Below, in pieces: positions 30,948 through 43,478 of a stretch of 64,000 bases of DNA (the stretch's first letter is position 1; each line of letters starts with the position of its first letter). This DNA is from Cercophora sp. LCS_1 (Eukaryota; Ascomycota; Sordariomycetes; Sordariales; Lasiosphaeriaceae). Under the pieces are notes generated by a model. It searched no databases. It had not been told where the DNA came from and worked only from the letters and a program-made list of their open reading frames with translations. Both the position numbers and the translations under genes were made by a program. The DNA lies in the NCBI GenBank assembly GCA_036250225.1, contig JAPZLL010000010.1, positions 372,001-436,000 on the forward strand. Reading direction: 5' to 3'.

Positions 30948-32692
30948 ATGATGGCTTACCAATACGACGCCATCATCTTCGATCTCGGCGATGTCCTCTT
31001 CGACTGGAGCTCGTCCGCCATCACCGTCCTTGCAAAGAAGTTGGTTCACCTCATGATGCTAACCACCGCCTGGCACAACCTTGAACGCAAGCTTCTCTCC
31101 GCTGACGAAGCCTACACCATCTTCGGTGCCGAACACAACGTCGACCCACGCTTGATTCGCCAGGCCCTAGACCAAGCCCAATCCACCTTCCACGTGTGCG
31201 ATGAGGCAACCGTCCTGCTCCAGGAGCTCAAGCAAAGAGACCCCAGGATAAAGCTCTACATCATGTCCAACATCGCCCAAGAGCATATGGATAATCTCTA
31301 CAATCTCGCATTTCCATGGCACATCTTTGACAGAGTCTTCACCTCATGTGGAGTCGGCATGCGGAAGCCTGAGCTGGCGTTTTACCGCCATGTCATTGAC
31401 GAGACGGGCTGCGATCCCGTTCGCACCCTCTACCTGGACGACAAGTCGGAGAATATCTGTGCCGGGCGCATACTCGGTCTTCGTGGCGAGATCGTTAAAC
31501 GTGGGGATCGGACGCGTGTGTTCAACCTGGCCAGGAATCTGCTCCTAAACGATGCGCCACAACGTGCTGAGGGCTTTTTGCGTCCAAACGCGAAAAGGCT
31601 ACATTCGGTTGTCATCATGGGTCAGGGGGAGGATGATGTCTTGTTTCAGGACAACTTTTCCTAGCTCATCGTCTGGGGGCTGACAGGCATGGAGAACATT
31701 ATCTACCTGTCCTGGCCGGATGGAACGACGCAGGGTCTGGACAATGGCGATGGCCATGCCGAACTTGTGGGCCAGATGTCGCCCGCAGATGTAGAAGAAT
31801 CTAGATTCATCGTCCTTCCACTCGGTCGACGCGAGATCCGAGCCTTCTTCCGACCTCGAGGCTGTTTCGGCGTCCTCAGTTTCCACATCACCACCGCCAA
31901 AGCTGAGCGACCTCGAGGAGGATACACCAGCGAAGAACACCCGGCCCCTCCAAGACGGACAATGGAGGTATTTTGCCCGAGACCCGTTGCTCACGACGTC
32001 AACCTTTCCAGCCGATGCAGACACAATGTCCACCGCCTATCTTACCTTACCCTCATCCCAGCTCCATCGCCTCGCGCCGCCGGCCGTGGTTGGCGAGGCT
32101 CTCCTATCGGACCGCTCCCCGGAAGGCTACTTTGGGACATACTTCACCGAAAACCGACCGCGCGTGTCTCCAGAGGTGTGCGTCGACATCCTCCGCTTCT
32201 TTGCTCGCTACGGACAACAGTGCGTGATACCAACCCTGGATCTTGATTCTGTCGATGACCGCGTGCGGCCCAGCGTCAAGTTGGTTCTCGACTCGTTGAC
32301 GTATCGAGCCGGTCTGTATGGAAGCCGGTACTACACCGTGCCGGAGGCGTTCCTGTACTACACTGACTGCACTCCTGTGTGTCGAGTGCCGCGAGTCGTC
32401 GCCGAAACTATCAGTGGAACTCGAAAGACAGCTGCGATTGGCTCTTTTGGAGAGGTTGCACGTCAAGGTTAGCCCCTTGGGCTTGGCAATGCGCGTCCGG
32501 GCCTGTCAGGTTTTGGGGTTTGAGAGAGATGTGGCGAGGGGAGACTTGGAGAGTTTGCTGGAACTTCAGGAACGGGATGGTGGGTGGCCGGCTGGACATT
32601 TTTGCAGCTATGGGAGGACATCGCGTAAGATTGGGAGTCGTGGGTTGACTACCGCTATGGCGTGGCGAGTGCTGAGGGATTATGAGCAATAA
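30948..32692 (+). pseudogene. Broken HAD-like/terpene cyclase (drimane synthase type)
   Basis: Resembles the bifunctional fungal proteins in which a haloacid-dehalogenase-like domain precedes a class II terpene cyclase domain (AstC/DrtB type drimane synthases). Start at ATG 30948 or 30951. The HAD part is clear: IIFDLGDVLFDW (motif I), LYIMSNIA (motif II), RKPELAFY and LYLDDKSENI (motif IV). The cyclase part follows, with WRYFARDPLLTTSTFPADAD and DADTM, a match to the DxDT(T) acid motif. PEVCVDILRFF and the C-terminal DGGWPAGHFCSYGR come later. Two lesions: an in-frame TAG at 31662-31664, where relatives appear to have Gln (DNFS*LIVWGLTG), and a one-base frame change near 32360-32375 between FLYYT and ALLCVE. 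An intron around 31735-31804 is needed to join the parts. No splice I tried removes either lesion. Confidence 0.75.
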
Positions 32693-32797
32693 GATCAGAA
32701 GACATAGAGTCCAAACGTCAAATAATTACAACATATGACCAATTAGAGCTACAGTTCAATCGGTGCCCCGGTCGCGATGACATGAAGCTACGAGTGC

Positions 32798-33997
32798 TCA
32801 AATCCGATAAACCAGCTTCTCTGCCTGCACCGGTTGCATCCACTCCTCCGTCCTCGCCTTCTGTCTGTCCTCCATCAACCCCGACCCTAACAACGAAAAC
32901 CCGTCCTCCATGACCCTCTCCAACCCTCCCGGCATCAACCTCACCGGATTCGGCTCCAGGTTCCCGCCCTCGGAAAGCCATCGATAAAACGCCGCCGCGA
33001 ATTCCCTGGCCTCCCTCGACGCCCGCACAACAAACTCCGAATACGCCACATCAGCCCCCAACCCCTCCCAGACGGCCCCATACTCGAGATCCTCTAGCGG
33101 CACCCCCTCGGTAGACCACGCGCCCCCCTCCCTCGACCTCACAATCGCCACCTTGGCCCCCTGCCTCAACGCCCCATGCACCGACCTGACCGTGCTCCCC
33201 TCCGATATACAATCCAGCGCATAATCCACCCCCTCCCCGCCGCTCACCTCCCTCACCTTGTCCACCCACCCCTCCTCCCGGTAGTCCACCAGCTCGTCAT
33301 ACCCGTACGTCTCCCCCTTCAGCATGGCCCACCGCCCACGGCTCGCCGCCCCGATCAGCTTCACCCGCACCCCCACCGCCTCAAACCCCTTCCTGACGAG
33401 CTGCGCGGCGTACATTCCCACCGACGTCGACGCGCCGTACACAAAGACGCTCGCCTCCCGCTGGCCCTCCCAGTCCCCCGTTTTCCGGGCCACACCGCGC
33501 CGATCGACAAAGGGAAACGGGGCGGGCATCCCCAGCCGCCAAAACACCATCTGCGCAGCCGTCAGGCCGCACAAGCTCACAGCCGCGGCTTGCTCGGGCG
33601 AGACCCCCTCTGGGACTTTCCACACTAGATCTCGGTCGATTGTCAGAAACTCGGCAAACGCCCCGGGGAGGTGGTTCGAGCTGTTGGCGCCCTGGAGGAA
33701 TCCTGCTACCAGCTGGCCAGTCCGAATCCCATCGTCGCTTTCACCGGCGGAGGGGACGTCCACCACGACACCCGAGAAATCCGCGCCGACAATGCGCGGG
33801 ACGGGAGAGGCCTGGTCGGCGATGGGTCGGGCGACGTAGAGGGCGTCGACGGGGTTGAGGGCGACGGCGGCTACGCGGACGAGGAGTTTGTTTTGGCCTT
33901 GGCCTTGGCCCGGGGGGGAGGCTGCAGGGAGCGTTGGGGTTGGGAGGTTCTGGACCGAGGCCGACTTGGAGGGGATGTTGAAGACGAGGGCTTTCAT
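32798..33997 (-). CDS. MDR-family NAD(P)H-dependent oxidoreductase (quinone/enoyl reductase-like)
   Basis: Medium-chain dehydrogenase/reductase without zinc ligands, so probably an NADPH-dependent quinone or enoyl reductase. Single ORF, 399 residues, ATG at 33997. The GroES-like domain covers about 1-150 (ALNPVDALYVARP, VGADFSGVVVDVP, GAFAEFLTIDRDLVWKVPEG). The nucleotide-binding domain has VFVYGASTSVGMYAAQLVRK (about 195-214), a variant of the GxGxxG/AxxG motif. VDYALDCISEG follows (about 270). The sequence is similar in type to trans-acting enoyl reductases of polyketide clusters, but no polyketide synthase lies nearby. It ends 106 bp beyond the broken terpene cyclase on the opposite strand (convergent). 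Confidence 0.88.
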   Translation of the reverse strand: MKALVFNIPSKSASVQNLPTPTLPAASPPGQGQGQNKLLVRVAAVALNPVDALYVARPIADQASPVPRIVGADFSGVVVDVPSAGESDDGIRTGQLVAGFLQGANSSNHLPGAFAEFLTIDRDLVWKVPEGVSPEQAAAVSLCGLTAAQMVFWRLGMPAPFPFVDRRGVARKTGDWEGQREASVFVYGASTSVGMYAAQLVRKGFEAVGVRVKLIGAASRGRWAMLKGETYGYDELVDYREEGWVDKVREVSGGEGVDYALDCISEGSTVRSVHGALRQGAKVAIVRSREGGAWSTEGVPLEDLEYGAVWEGLGADVAYSEFVVRASREAREFAAAFYRWLSEGGNLEPNPVRLMPGGLERVMEDGFSLLGSGLMEDRQKARTEEWMQPVQAEKLVYRI

Positions 33998-35578
33998 CTT
34001 GGTGCTTTAATTAGGGGAAATTATTTGGCGTGTTGGTGGTTGTATGTAGTGTTGCGATGTTTGTGGAGAGGGATTTGATGCTTAGGCATAGACGGGAGTG
34101 GGATCAAGATGGCTTAAATAGTACGGGTTCAGAGAGACTCGGAATGGGCGTAAGGGTTGAAGAGACATCGCGAGCTCGGCGGGTCGTGTTGAGATGACCG
34201 TTGAATAATCGGGCGCGCCCTTGGGGGAACGCCTGCAGCGAGCTAATTCCTTGTTTGCGGTGAGGGATGTCGTGTAAGTTAGGGGTCCTATGTCGTTCCC
34301 GGAGGAATTAATCAGCGCGGTTGCTGACTAAAATTAGAGGAACATTGCAGCGCTTAAGGCTGTGTGGCTACGCTCGGAGCAATTACTAATACCCCCTCCT
34401 CTGTCTGACGCGGTGCATCGGCGCCCGTGTCATTGCCAAAAGAGACAGGAATGAGACAAACTGTGAATGGAGTTCAATCAACACGTGCTGTGACATTAAT
34501 TACTTCGGCTGCTATCCGGTGCCTGCTACCTAAGTACCTGTGTTTCGTCCGTTGCCGTAACACCCACTGCGGTTTGTGGGGGAGCCCTGTGAGCCCCGGG
34601 AAACATAGGGCTCTCACGTGTGTGTGCGGAGCACGGGGGCGGCACTTATAACCACCAAAATTCCCATAACATATAGTATCTGTTAGTATCTTGTGCTAGC
34701 TTTTTGTCCACCATTCACTCTGGCAAGTATGCAGGACGTGGACGATCACATGACGATGTTTTGGACAGAATGCCGCGTAGGTCAGAGATAAAGTGTCGAA
34801 GTGTTGATCAGTTTGTGACCCATAGACTTCCTCTTCTCTCGGCGTACGGTATCCTCCATACGGGTCAACGATCCGCTTGCGTGTGATTTCCAGTTAGGTT
34901 CATACCTCGCAACTAGGCTTTCAAATGCGTCCAAGACGCTACGAAAAGTGTACCGTTCAACTTCAGAGCTCCGCTGGCTTTAGCTTTTCTGTTATGATCT
35001 TCCGCCTGTTGCTTCTCACGCGCTGCAAGACTTCTAGCTAGGGTCTGTCCGAGGACCACGGAGATCAAAACGTCTCTCAGGGTGCGTTTAGCGACATGGA
35101 CAGCATGGGAACAGCACGCTACGGCTCCGTCCGTTTCAACCCTTCAAAAAAGTCTATGACTAGATACAACACGATTCTGTTAGTAATATGGAAATACTGA
35201 AGGATGAGGAAAAAGAGATGAAATTCCGAACACTAACTTATAAGAGTTGATCGCTCGTATTTACTTGGAAACCGTTGGCTGTTTGATGTACAAGACATAG
35301 TTTTGATCAAAATGGCTCTCTGTTTTCTTGTCGGAGCTGGGCCACTGGCGCACCGAGTTAGACCTCCGGTGCTTCCTTTCGCGCGTTGCCACTGGTCAGA
35401 ATGGTCAGGCGGGTAACCTGGTTTGGTCCGACGGCTGAGGCGGAACTTTCCGTTCTCAACTTCCCCTCACGCAAGGCTCTCACATCAAACCATTCCCCAG
35501 TCATGCTGTCCCTGGTCAACAAAGGCAGCCGAAGCGACAATTCTTCAATATCCATTTCCGTTTCGTTCAGCCTCAACG
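33998..35578. other. Intergenic region, no gene seen
   Basis: 1.6 kb, with a slightly AT-richer part at about 35150-35330. No ORF with support. Confidence 0.4.
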
Positions 35579-38500
35579 ATGGACAAACATAGCGCAAAGG
35601 TTTCTATCGATTTTTTGCGGAGATTGATGCAGAGTCTGAGGAAGCACATCACTCTCAGTGTCGAAGATGGCATCCTTTTTATGGCCAATGTCAGCAGTCT
35701 AGAACTCGCGTTGGAGCACATGGGAACCGTCCTTGACGACCTGGGCACTTTTATAGATGTCTATCCCTCTCGACACATACCTGGTGATCTCGCGGCAAGT
35801 GTCAAGAGTTTCGAGACGAGCCTCGTGGGGCTTGAGACGTATCTCGTCGATATCCAAACCAAAGTCATCGCCAAAAAGGTCCTCAAGTCCGACTTCAATG
35901 AGGTCCAAAGAAAACTAGAGATTTTCTGTTTGGCAGTTCAAGAGGGAACTATGCGGCTCAGCGTCATGTATCGAGGCCTCGAAACCGGGTAAGTTCAGCA
36001 TACCTACAGTTATAGTAACTAAGTCAAGTGCTAACGCAATGCCTCTACCAAAGGAATACAATACTGGGAGGAGAACCTAAAAGCTTTGAATTTGACCCCA
36101 TTGTCGCCGATTCGATCCCCTACCGCAGGGCGAAGAGTCGCCTGTCGGGGGCGTCAATTCCCAACTCAGGTGTACGGAGCGGCAAACGTTTTGTGTTTTC
36201 CGAAGAAAGTCTGGCTAACCTACTACCTTCTTCCCTCGACTTGCCTCTTCAACCAGAGGGGCTAAGCGAGCAGGATGATGTTCCCGACGACGCCAATGAC
36301 GAAGACGAAATCCCTCGGGGCCCTTTTGGGGATCTGAAAGGAAATCCTGTGACAGAAAGGCTTGTGGATGGACCGGCCTTTACCATTCCTGATTCTGGTT
36401 ACGGCACTGCCTCCAGGGCAGGAACGAGAACTGACCATCAACACCCTACCCTAGAGACTGTTGTTGACGACATAGCGTCGGTAATCACGGATAACTTGTC
36501 TCTCGATTTGGCGCAGGACGCCAGGAACATCTATGTCGACAGGTTTGTTGAGCAGCTTCTCCAGGCCTTAGGTCAGCTCTCGGAGCCAGATCTACAACGA
36601 CCAGGGCTGATCAGGATGCTTCCTGACCTGCTTCGGACGTTTGCCCTTCGCGTTTCGTATGCCGAAAGAACGGCCGACGGAAGGGCTGTGGGAGTGTTTA
36701 CTAGACAGAACAGACAGTACGTTGCTTTATCTGGCCCTCTTTCTTGGTTTTTCAGTGGAAAAGGTCTGCGAGCCGCTATCCATAATTGAAGCTGACAGCA
36801 CGCCGCCAAGTCGAATTGCCGAAGCCTTGCAACAGGCCCTGCAACCGGGCAACGACGGTGATGCTGAATCCAAGCAGTCGGCCGTGGGCGAGTTCTCAGG
36901 CGACATTGGGATGTCCTTTGAAGAGAAGGTGCTGAAATGGTCAGTGGGGAGTCCGGACACCCGAGAGGGCCTAGAACCTGTCAACCATGACCCTGGCAGC
37001 CCAACATTCAGCAGCCCTTCGGCCGTCAGTGATAACCTCAATGAACCAGGCCACGAATATAACGATGAAGAGGCAGAGGACAATCCCGGCGCTATTCTCA
37101 ACAAGACGGATGCAGCACGCATCGATTTTGTGATCAACACATCGTCGTTTTCTTGGCTTCTCCAAGCCGTAAAGAGCCGCTCGCAAATGGACTGCAGCGA
37201 AAATACTACACTTGGGTTGGTGAATGACGTAGCATCAACTGCGTTGAGCCAATATCGGGGAAACAGGGCTCTTCGTTCGCAGCAAGCGGTTGTCCGTATG
37301 ACCTGGGATCCCCGCTTATTCACCAAACAGCAGGGGTATGACCATGTCAACTCGCTCTTCACCGCTGTTACCATTACGGGAACTGCCGAAAGAGCACAGC
37401 TGTTGCCCTGCCGGGACTATCTGGACCAGATGTGGCCCATCACGGGCGTGGCGGTCCTCGAAGCGATCGTTGCCTTGGTCGAGTCCAAAGACCCTGTTTC
37501 CAAACAGCTTTTCGATGGCTTGCAGTTGTCCTTGCAGTTGGTTGGCGAAGATCTATATGCATCATGCGTTGGGCTTTTCGACTCCATTGTCGAGGCCATC
37601 GAGGTTCTGGCCTGGATTGGCTCCTCTCTCCGCGAATCATCTGATCCCGACAGGATTAAATTCTCGACAGCAAAACTGGTAATGGATGAAAAGGCTGTCA
37701 AGGGGCATTCATCGGTACAGTTCACCCTGAGCTTCGCTGAAGAACAGTGTCTAGGGCCCGGTGTACCGGGATCTCCAAACGGTGGATGCTGGCTCAACGG
37801 ACTTCTCAAAAACCCAGTCATCGCCAAAGGGTTTCCAACTCGTCTCAGGCCCAAGGAAGTAGTTGGCCTGGAGATGCCGTTGGGAATCATGGCCCTGTTG
37901 ATGGACACTACTCGATTGACACTGTTCAATAACAGGGCATTCTTAAAAGGCTTCAACGCCGCCATTATTCCCGCAGTCTATGAGGATTCAATCATGCAGT
38001 GGCATTTCATTCTTAACGGCGACGGCGAGAGATTGCGATACGAAGACGAAAGAATCGGACAGAGTCCAAAGATGGCTGCAACAGAGGCATCAGCTCGAAT
38101 TCAGGGGGCACGGCATTTTGTTGGGTGGATATCGGCAGCCGCGTACAACATTGGTACGTTTGAGGAACTTTCCGTTTTTCACTGTAGCCCATCTGCAGCG
38201 CAGCCAACACGGAATGCCTAAGCATATAAGAGCTAACCGCAGTGTCCATGTGCAGGATCTCCGTTGGCCAACTATGACATCGGCTGGTCAAGTCCAGACT
38301 TTGTAGGCCCGGGCTGTGCGCTTGAGAAACTCATCATTTCCGGCGACCTCGGATTCATGTCATTAGGAGCCGAATGCTCTTTGGGTCGAAAAGACAAATC
38401 CCCAATCATCAAACGGCACACTTCATATTTTGAGTCTCTCGGCGGCCTTTCTCAGTCATACGTCGTCCTCTATGATATCCAAGATCACAGAGCATGGCTT

Positions 38501-39742
38501 TCCAACGGCCTTCACACCTTGCTCCATCTTGTTCGAACGTCTCTCAGAGAGGATCAAAAAGGCGACTTTAGCGATGAATGTCTACTTAACCAGCTTGGTC
38601 TGGAGGAAGAAGCCGCCACGGATACTCCCAGCCCCAGGGCCGCTGTCAAGTTCTTCAAGAACAGGCGCAACCTGGACCAGCCTCTGCTTCCCGGCCTGGA
38701 CGACATCCACGTTGAGCACACCAGCATCGTGGGCGGCCAGTCGACCACGACAAACCACCGCAAAACTACCACTGTTCGGCTGAAGGACCGTATCATGCAG
38801 CTCATGGATGTGTTGTGGCAACTGATTGACCACCAAGCCACGCTCGACGTCCTTACGTCCTCTGTGCAAGTCCGACTTCCCAGGAACAAACTGGAAGGGT
38901 ACTGTTTCATGGATGTTGCTGCTCGCCGCGCAATGACCCCTCGAGTGGTTTACTTGCAAGCATTCAACGGTGCGGGCAAGTCCTGGGTCGACTTCGTCCG
39001 AGCAATCCGGGCTGTCACTCTGTTTGGCGAAGGCTTCGGCAATCTGATCTTGCCCCATCTGACCACACCAGGGAACACAAAGCAGCAATCACTATGTGCC
39101 CGATGGGACTCGGTGCCTGCTGGCAGGGACTATCTCGCTGTCAGTGGCTACGACTTGGATCGAATTCTCCGTCAAGAAGGCAGCGCGTCATCTAATCCTC
39201 TCAAACTGGCACCCGGTGTGTACTGGACGCCCTCAAGCACGGCCTTCAAAGACTGCGCCTGTGGCCCTGGACAAACTTCCAACAGGCTACGCGTGCCCAA
39301 CTTACTCCGTAGACCGTGCGATAAAGTCCAGATCCTCCTCCCAGAAACACTTGCGCGTATACCGCGGCTTTCATCACCTCCCATGACGACCATAGACCCG
39401 AACAGCGCCTTCATCTTTGGCAAGAGTGAGCTTTTCCCGTGGAAATGGCCTGATATCGGAGACCCAAAGCCCGAAGATCCGAACGACGGAGCCTCGAGCG
39501 ATGGTGACGATGGGTCCCTGAGTAATCCTAGCATTGCGTCGACGAGAAGTCCCACATCGTCTGGTCAGTCTCCAGCCACGGGATCACGCACTACGACTTC
39601 TCCTACGACTGTAGCATCGACAACGGGCTCGCAAAGTGGAGGCACGGATCCTACGACGATACCCTCAACAAGCAGCGGCCAGGTGAATACGCCAGCCAAG
39701 CCTAAACTTCGAGAGTTTTGGAAATCACTTAGGAAGCGGTGA
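35579..39742 (+). CDS. Large uncharacterised fungal-specific protein (about 1317 residues)
   Basis: Function unknown. Inferred exons: 35579-35988, 36054-36720, 36764-38153 and 38256-39742, giving 1317 residues in frame. The second intron (43 nt, GTTGCT donor) is the least certain. Residues 1-137 form an all-helical, Leu-rich domain like the N-terminal modules of fungal STAND/NLR-type proteins. About 245-365 contains DSGYGT and LIRMLPDLLRTFALRVSYAE. The middle (about 600-900) contains QCLGPGVPGSPNGGCWLNGL and GFPTRLRPKEVVGLEMPLGI. About 925-1150 contains YDIGWSSPDFVGPGCALEKL and VLWQLIDHQ. FNGAGKSWVDFVRAIRAVTL follows. The C-terminus is Ser/Thr-rich with a basic end (LREFWKSLRKR). I recognise these blocks as a multi-copy family of large ascomycete proteins without assigned function. 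The GAGKS segment is not placed like a P-loop. It converges on the C2H2 gene. Confidence 0.75.
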
Positions 39743-39988
39743 TTCTTGTAACCGAAAATAAAGTTCTTGATGAAGAAAAAACCATCATCTTCATTCAACC
39801 CATAGCGGGGATGACGGGGTTATACGACCTTGGTAGCAAGTCCTATTTTGAAAACGTTTAGATATCTGTCTCTTTGAGCTCTCAATTAGGTGGGTATTTT
39901 ACAATTTGTAATTCCATCTCTTTCTTTTTTTTCTTTTTTTTTTTCTTTTTGGTTGCTGTGACTTGGCGTTCGCTGTGTTCGATATCAA
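39743..39988. other. Short convergent intergenic region
   Basis: 246 bp between two 3' ends. Contains a T-rich tract (about 39923-39951), read as A-rich on the minus strand. Confidence 0.4.
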
Positions 39989-42825
39989 TCAACCCAACCT
40001 CTTTCTCACCGCCATCAACGACCGAGCCGCTTGGGACAGAATCTCATGCGCCTGGGAGCCCAAGTCTTTCATATCCAACACTTGCTCCAACATGCCCTGC
40101 GCCTGTTTCAATTCTTCACGGCTTGCCCTGTTGGTTTCATGAAGAGCGTCGTTTTCCGCCTCGGTCTGTTCAACCCGTTCCAGGAGCCGTTCGTGGTTCC
40201 GTTGGGCCTGTCCTTGGGCTGACGATAGCAGTGGGAATTCGGGTATCGATGTCACTGCGGCATGCACCGCTAGGTCAAGTGAAGATTCTCCTGAAATGTG
40301 CCGCAATGGGACAGACGATGATGCAGGCTCGAATGGGGCTTGCCCCGCCATGGAAAAGGCAAAGGCATCTGTCTCGTAGACAGGAACAGTGAAGCTTGCT
40401 TGCGGAAGGGACGAAGGAAACGCCGCGGGTGTGTGCGCCGTTTGCTGAGGCTGCTCGATCCCCAGCGACTGGGACATGGAGTTGATCTCATCGCTGCTAG
40501 AAACGATCATGACTTGTTAGGTTTGTTGGTGAAGTGGGGGAATGGACTTAAAGCCGTACATTGGATTTCCAGAGACACTTTGAGCGTCCCACGGTGATGG
40601 TGCGATTGATTCCAGCACAGTGGCTGGAATCTCCAATGCGGGTATGAAAATTGACGAGCCAGTACCCATTCCATAGTCTGCGTGAGAGCGGATCAGCGGG
40701 AGACCCCACGAAATTTGTTCAAGATGCTCTGAGCGGGGATCGAGGACTAGGTACTTACATGGTGAGTACAAACGCTTGAGTACCCCCTCGTCCAAGTGAC
40801 TGGTTTCTTGAACCAGCAACCGGAACAAGATCCACCAGGTGTCAACTTCGGTCATTTTACCAAGATACCTGTCCACTTCTGCTTCGTGTGATGGATCCAT
40901 GAAACGTTCGCTACTTGGCTTGTCTCTGGGTGTGCAGCTGGTACTACCTGAGGCATGACTTGCGGCTTTGGCCCGAGTGTCAAGGGATATCCAACAGCGT
41001 TGACATCGGTACGATATCATGTGCCGTCGGTAAAAGTGTTGCCTGTTACATCATCAGTCTACTGCCCTTAAAGCTATCAAGTGCAGAGTGGTCGGTACGA
41101 TACTTTAGACGTGAGATGCCGTTGCATCCACCAACCCTACTGAGACATCCTCGCCACTTCTCGTACGATTGGTACGGACAGGCGAATCGGGGTGCTCGAA
41201 GCCCGAGGCGATCGTTATTCTCGGAATTGGTAGGGCCTCGTCTCCGCTTTCGTCTTCCTTCGCCGCCGTCCGAGGGCGATAGAAGTCCTCCACCTGCTGT
41301 ACTGGGTGTTGCGGCCGATGATGACTGCCCAGACGCGCTTCCACTTGCTGACTCTGATGGGTTCTGGGTGTTGCTGGAACCGCCGTTATCACAGGCACCC
41401 TCGGGTTCCGTCGCCTTGGAAGAAAAACATTCGCTTGATGAGTCCGACCTCTCGTCGTTGTCGCTGGTCGGGTGGGAGTATGGGTATGGATATCCAAAGT
41501 CATGGGAATCCCTGTCCGGATGGCCCTGTCGAGAAAGCGACAGGCCATCAAGACGTAACGTTGCAAGACCGACCTGACGAAGAACCTTGTCATTTGGAAA
41601 GGCGATGATGGAGGCGTTGGCGCTGCTAGACTCATCGACGCAACTCGACACACTCTCGTGGTCAATCACTTCCTTTCTCTTGTCGCGTATTTGCGACCCC
41701 GTCGTGGTCGATAGCGGTGCTTCGTCCGTTTCGCTAGCCTCGGACGCGAGCTTCTCGGTCTCTGCGCACGGAGTAATATCGTCTGGTTCGATGGGCTGGG
41801 GGCTCTGAGGGGGTAGAGACTGAATGCTAGAGCTCAGCGATGCCGAAGGTGGTGCGTTGGAGTTTGGGTATACAAAGGTCGTTAGTTCCATTGGATGTAC
41901 CTCTCTTTGGTGATTGTTTTGGCCCGGCGCCACCACGCTCGAGTCGGACTGTTGTTCTTCCGCAGCGACAGACGTCGTCTCTGTGACCTCTTCAATAATG
42001 ACAGTCATCGTCTGTGTGAAAATACCTCCCCAGCCATTATTTGGTTTGGATATCGGGACCGCGCAACGACTGGGCACCTGGGGGTCGGCGGTTGGAGCAC
42101 CATTGTCACAGAGACGAGGGGTATCCTCTGTGAAGGGCGTTTTCGTGTGCGGTCCGGCGAACTCCGTTTTGTCGTTCTCTACCGCTGACTCGTCGGAAGA
42201 CTCGTCCGAACCCTGGTTGATGATTCTCTGCCCATTCAGAATCCTCAAAGGCACAATGGCATAGTCAAGGCTCCGAGTGCAGACGTAGAACGTATTCGAT
42301 CTTGTCCGGTCGAAGTCGAACCCGTCTACCCACTTCAGGGTTGTCTTGCTGCAGAGTCCTATGCTGCCTTCGCTGGTAGAACATGCTGTTCGACGGGTTG
42401 GCTTCAGGATCTTGAAGCTAGAGGCTGGAATAAGAGACGTGAGATCACTCCGGGCAGAGATAGTGAAGCCCACACCGACGAGCAGCTTCTCGCTGATGAT
42501 GCAGTGTTGGGCGACAGCATCCTTAAGTGCCCGGATTGGAAAAATATCATCTCCTACAATAACATTAAGTTCTACAAACTAGTGCGGCCAAGTCAGCGAT
42601 AGGCCCGGCCGGCAGCCGTCATTCCAGAGACCCGGGTATGCGGAAAGATACACGAACCTCCTTTGGCGTCGTCGTCTGAACCAAGACGAACGGATTGGTC
42701 AGTGGACCCAAACACACTGATGGTTTTGACTCCAAGTCGGCACTGAAGATGCTCGCATCTTTCTTGGATTGTTTTGCCTTCCTCTGATTCCCCCTTCGAT
42801 TGGAAGACTGAGAGGTGAGAGACAT
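39989..42825 (-). CDS. C2H2-type zinc-finger protein with coiled coil, fungal-specific family
   Basis: Inferred exons: 42825-42658, 42578-41104, 41042-40759, 40677-40560 and 40496-39989, all with matching phases, giving 850 residues. A basic patch at the N-terminus (RRGNQRKAKQSKK) could be a nuclear signal. About 55-150 is a folded domain (VELNVIVGDDIFPIRALKDA, then KWVDGFDFDRTRSNTFYVCT). About 160-500 is disordered and acidic/Ser-rich. The zinc module spans about 520-578: FACPYQSYEKWRGC, then HFYRRHMISYRCQRCWIS, matching a C2H2-like family in fungal proteins with unusual spacing. TWWILFRLLV follows at about 605. A coiled coil fills about 784-830 (RNHERLLERVEQTEAENDAL). Likely nuclear, function unknown. 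Confidence 0.78.
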
Positions 42826-43478
42826 ATTCCGCCGATATCTGATGCTCAATCAGAGCTGGGTGCAGCGCAACCGGTGTATTCGAGACTTGATTACCCAACT
42901 GACGAGGTGCGTCAGGGAAAGTGGTTTGGGCGCAATATTTGCACAAGCAGCGAAAAAACAACAGCAAATGCGATGTCAACCGTGTCATCGAGAAGCTCAA
43001 TCCGAAAAGAGAAAGAACGCGTGCATAATTTCTCACAACCCGCCCAGATGTGTTGAAATCTACACGACGCTAGCCCAATTACGGCCTGGGTAATCATTGG
43101 ACGTGGCACCACATGGCCGGGGATGCGCCAAGTCACCCACCTGGCCCCATGTGCACCCCAAACTGGTCATGGGCATTCGGGGCTCGGCAGACAATGCATT
43201 GTGGTCCCGTGAAATAAAAAAAATAAAAACCAGGGTTGTCTGGTTTGTGCAATGACCAATAAGCCTCAATCCTACCTTCCCTAGGTATTGTACAATACAA
43301 TACCTACACCGCAACCAGCACTAGCACTGTTGACCTTCCCGATACTTCAACATGCCAACACAGCCGTGTGTCAACCCAACCACAGTGGCACGCAACTGGA
43401 TCTTCCTGCCGCGCTATGGATATCTGGGTTATTTAAGCCCAGCTTTGCTCGCTGGGGCAGATGAGACACATCAACTCC
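42826..43478. other. Intergenic region, no gene seen
   Basis: Upstream of the C2H2 gene. A short ACAATACAATACC repeat lies at about 43290-43302. Confidence 0.4.

Noticed and set aside
31619..31664. Intron that would remove the premature TAG in the terpene cyclase gene
   Set aside because: The only candidate (GTCAGG to CCTAG, 44 nt) changes the reading frame and deletes conserved residues on both sides.
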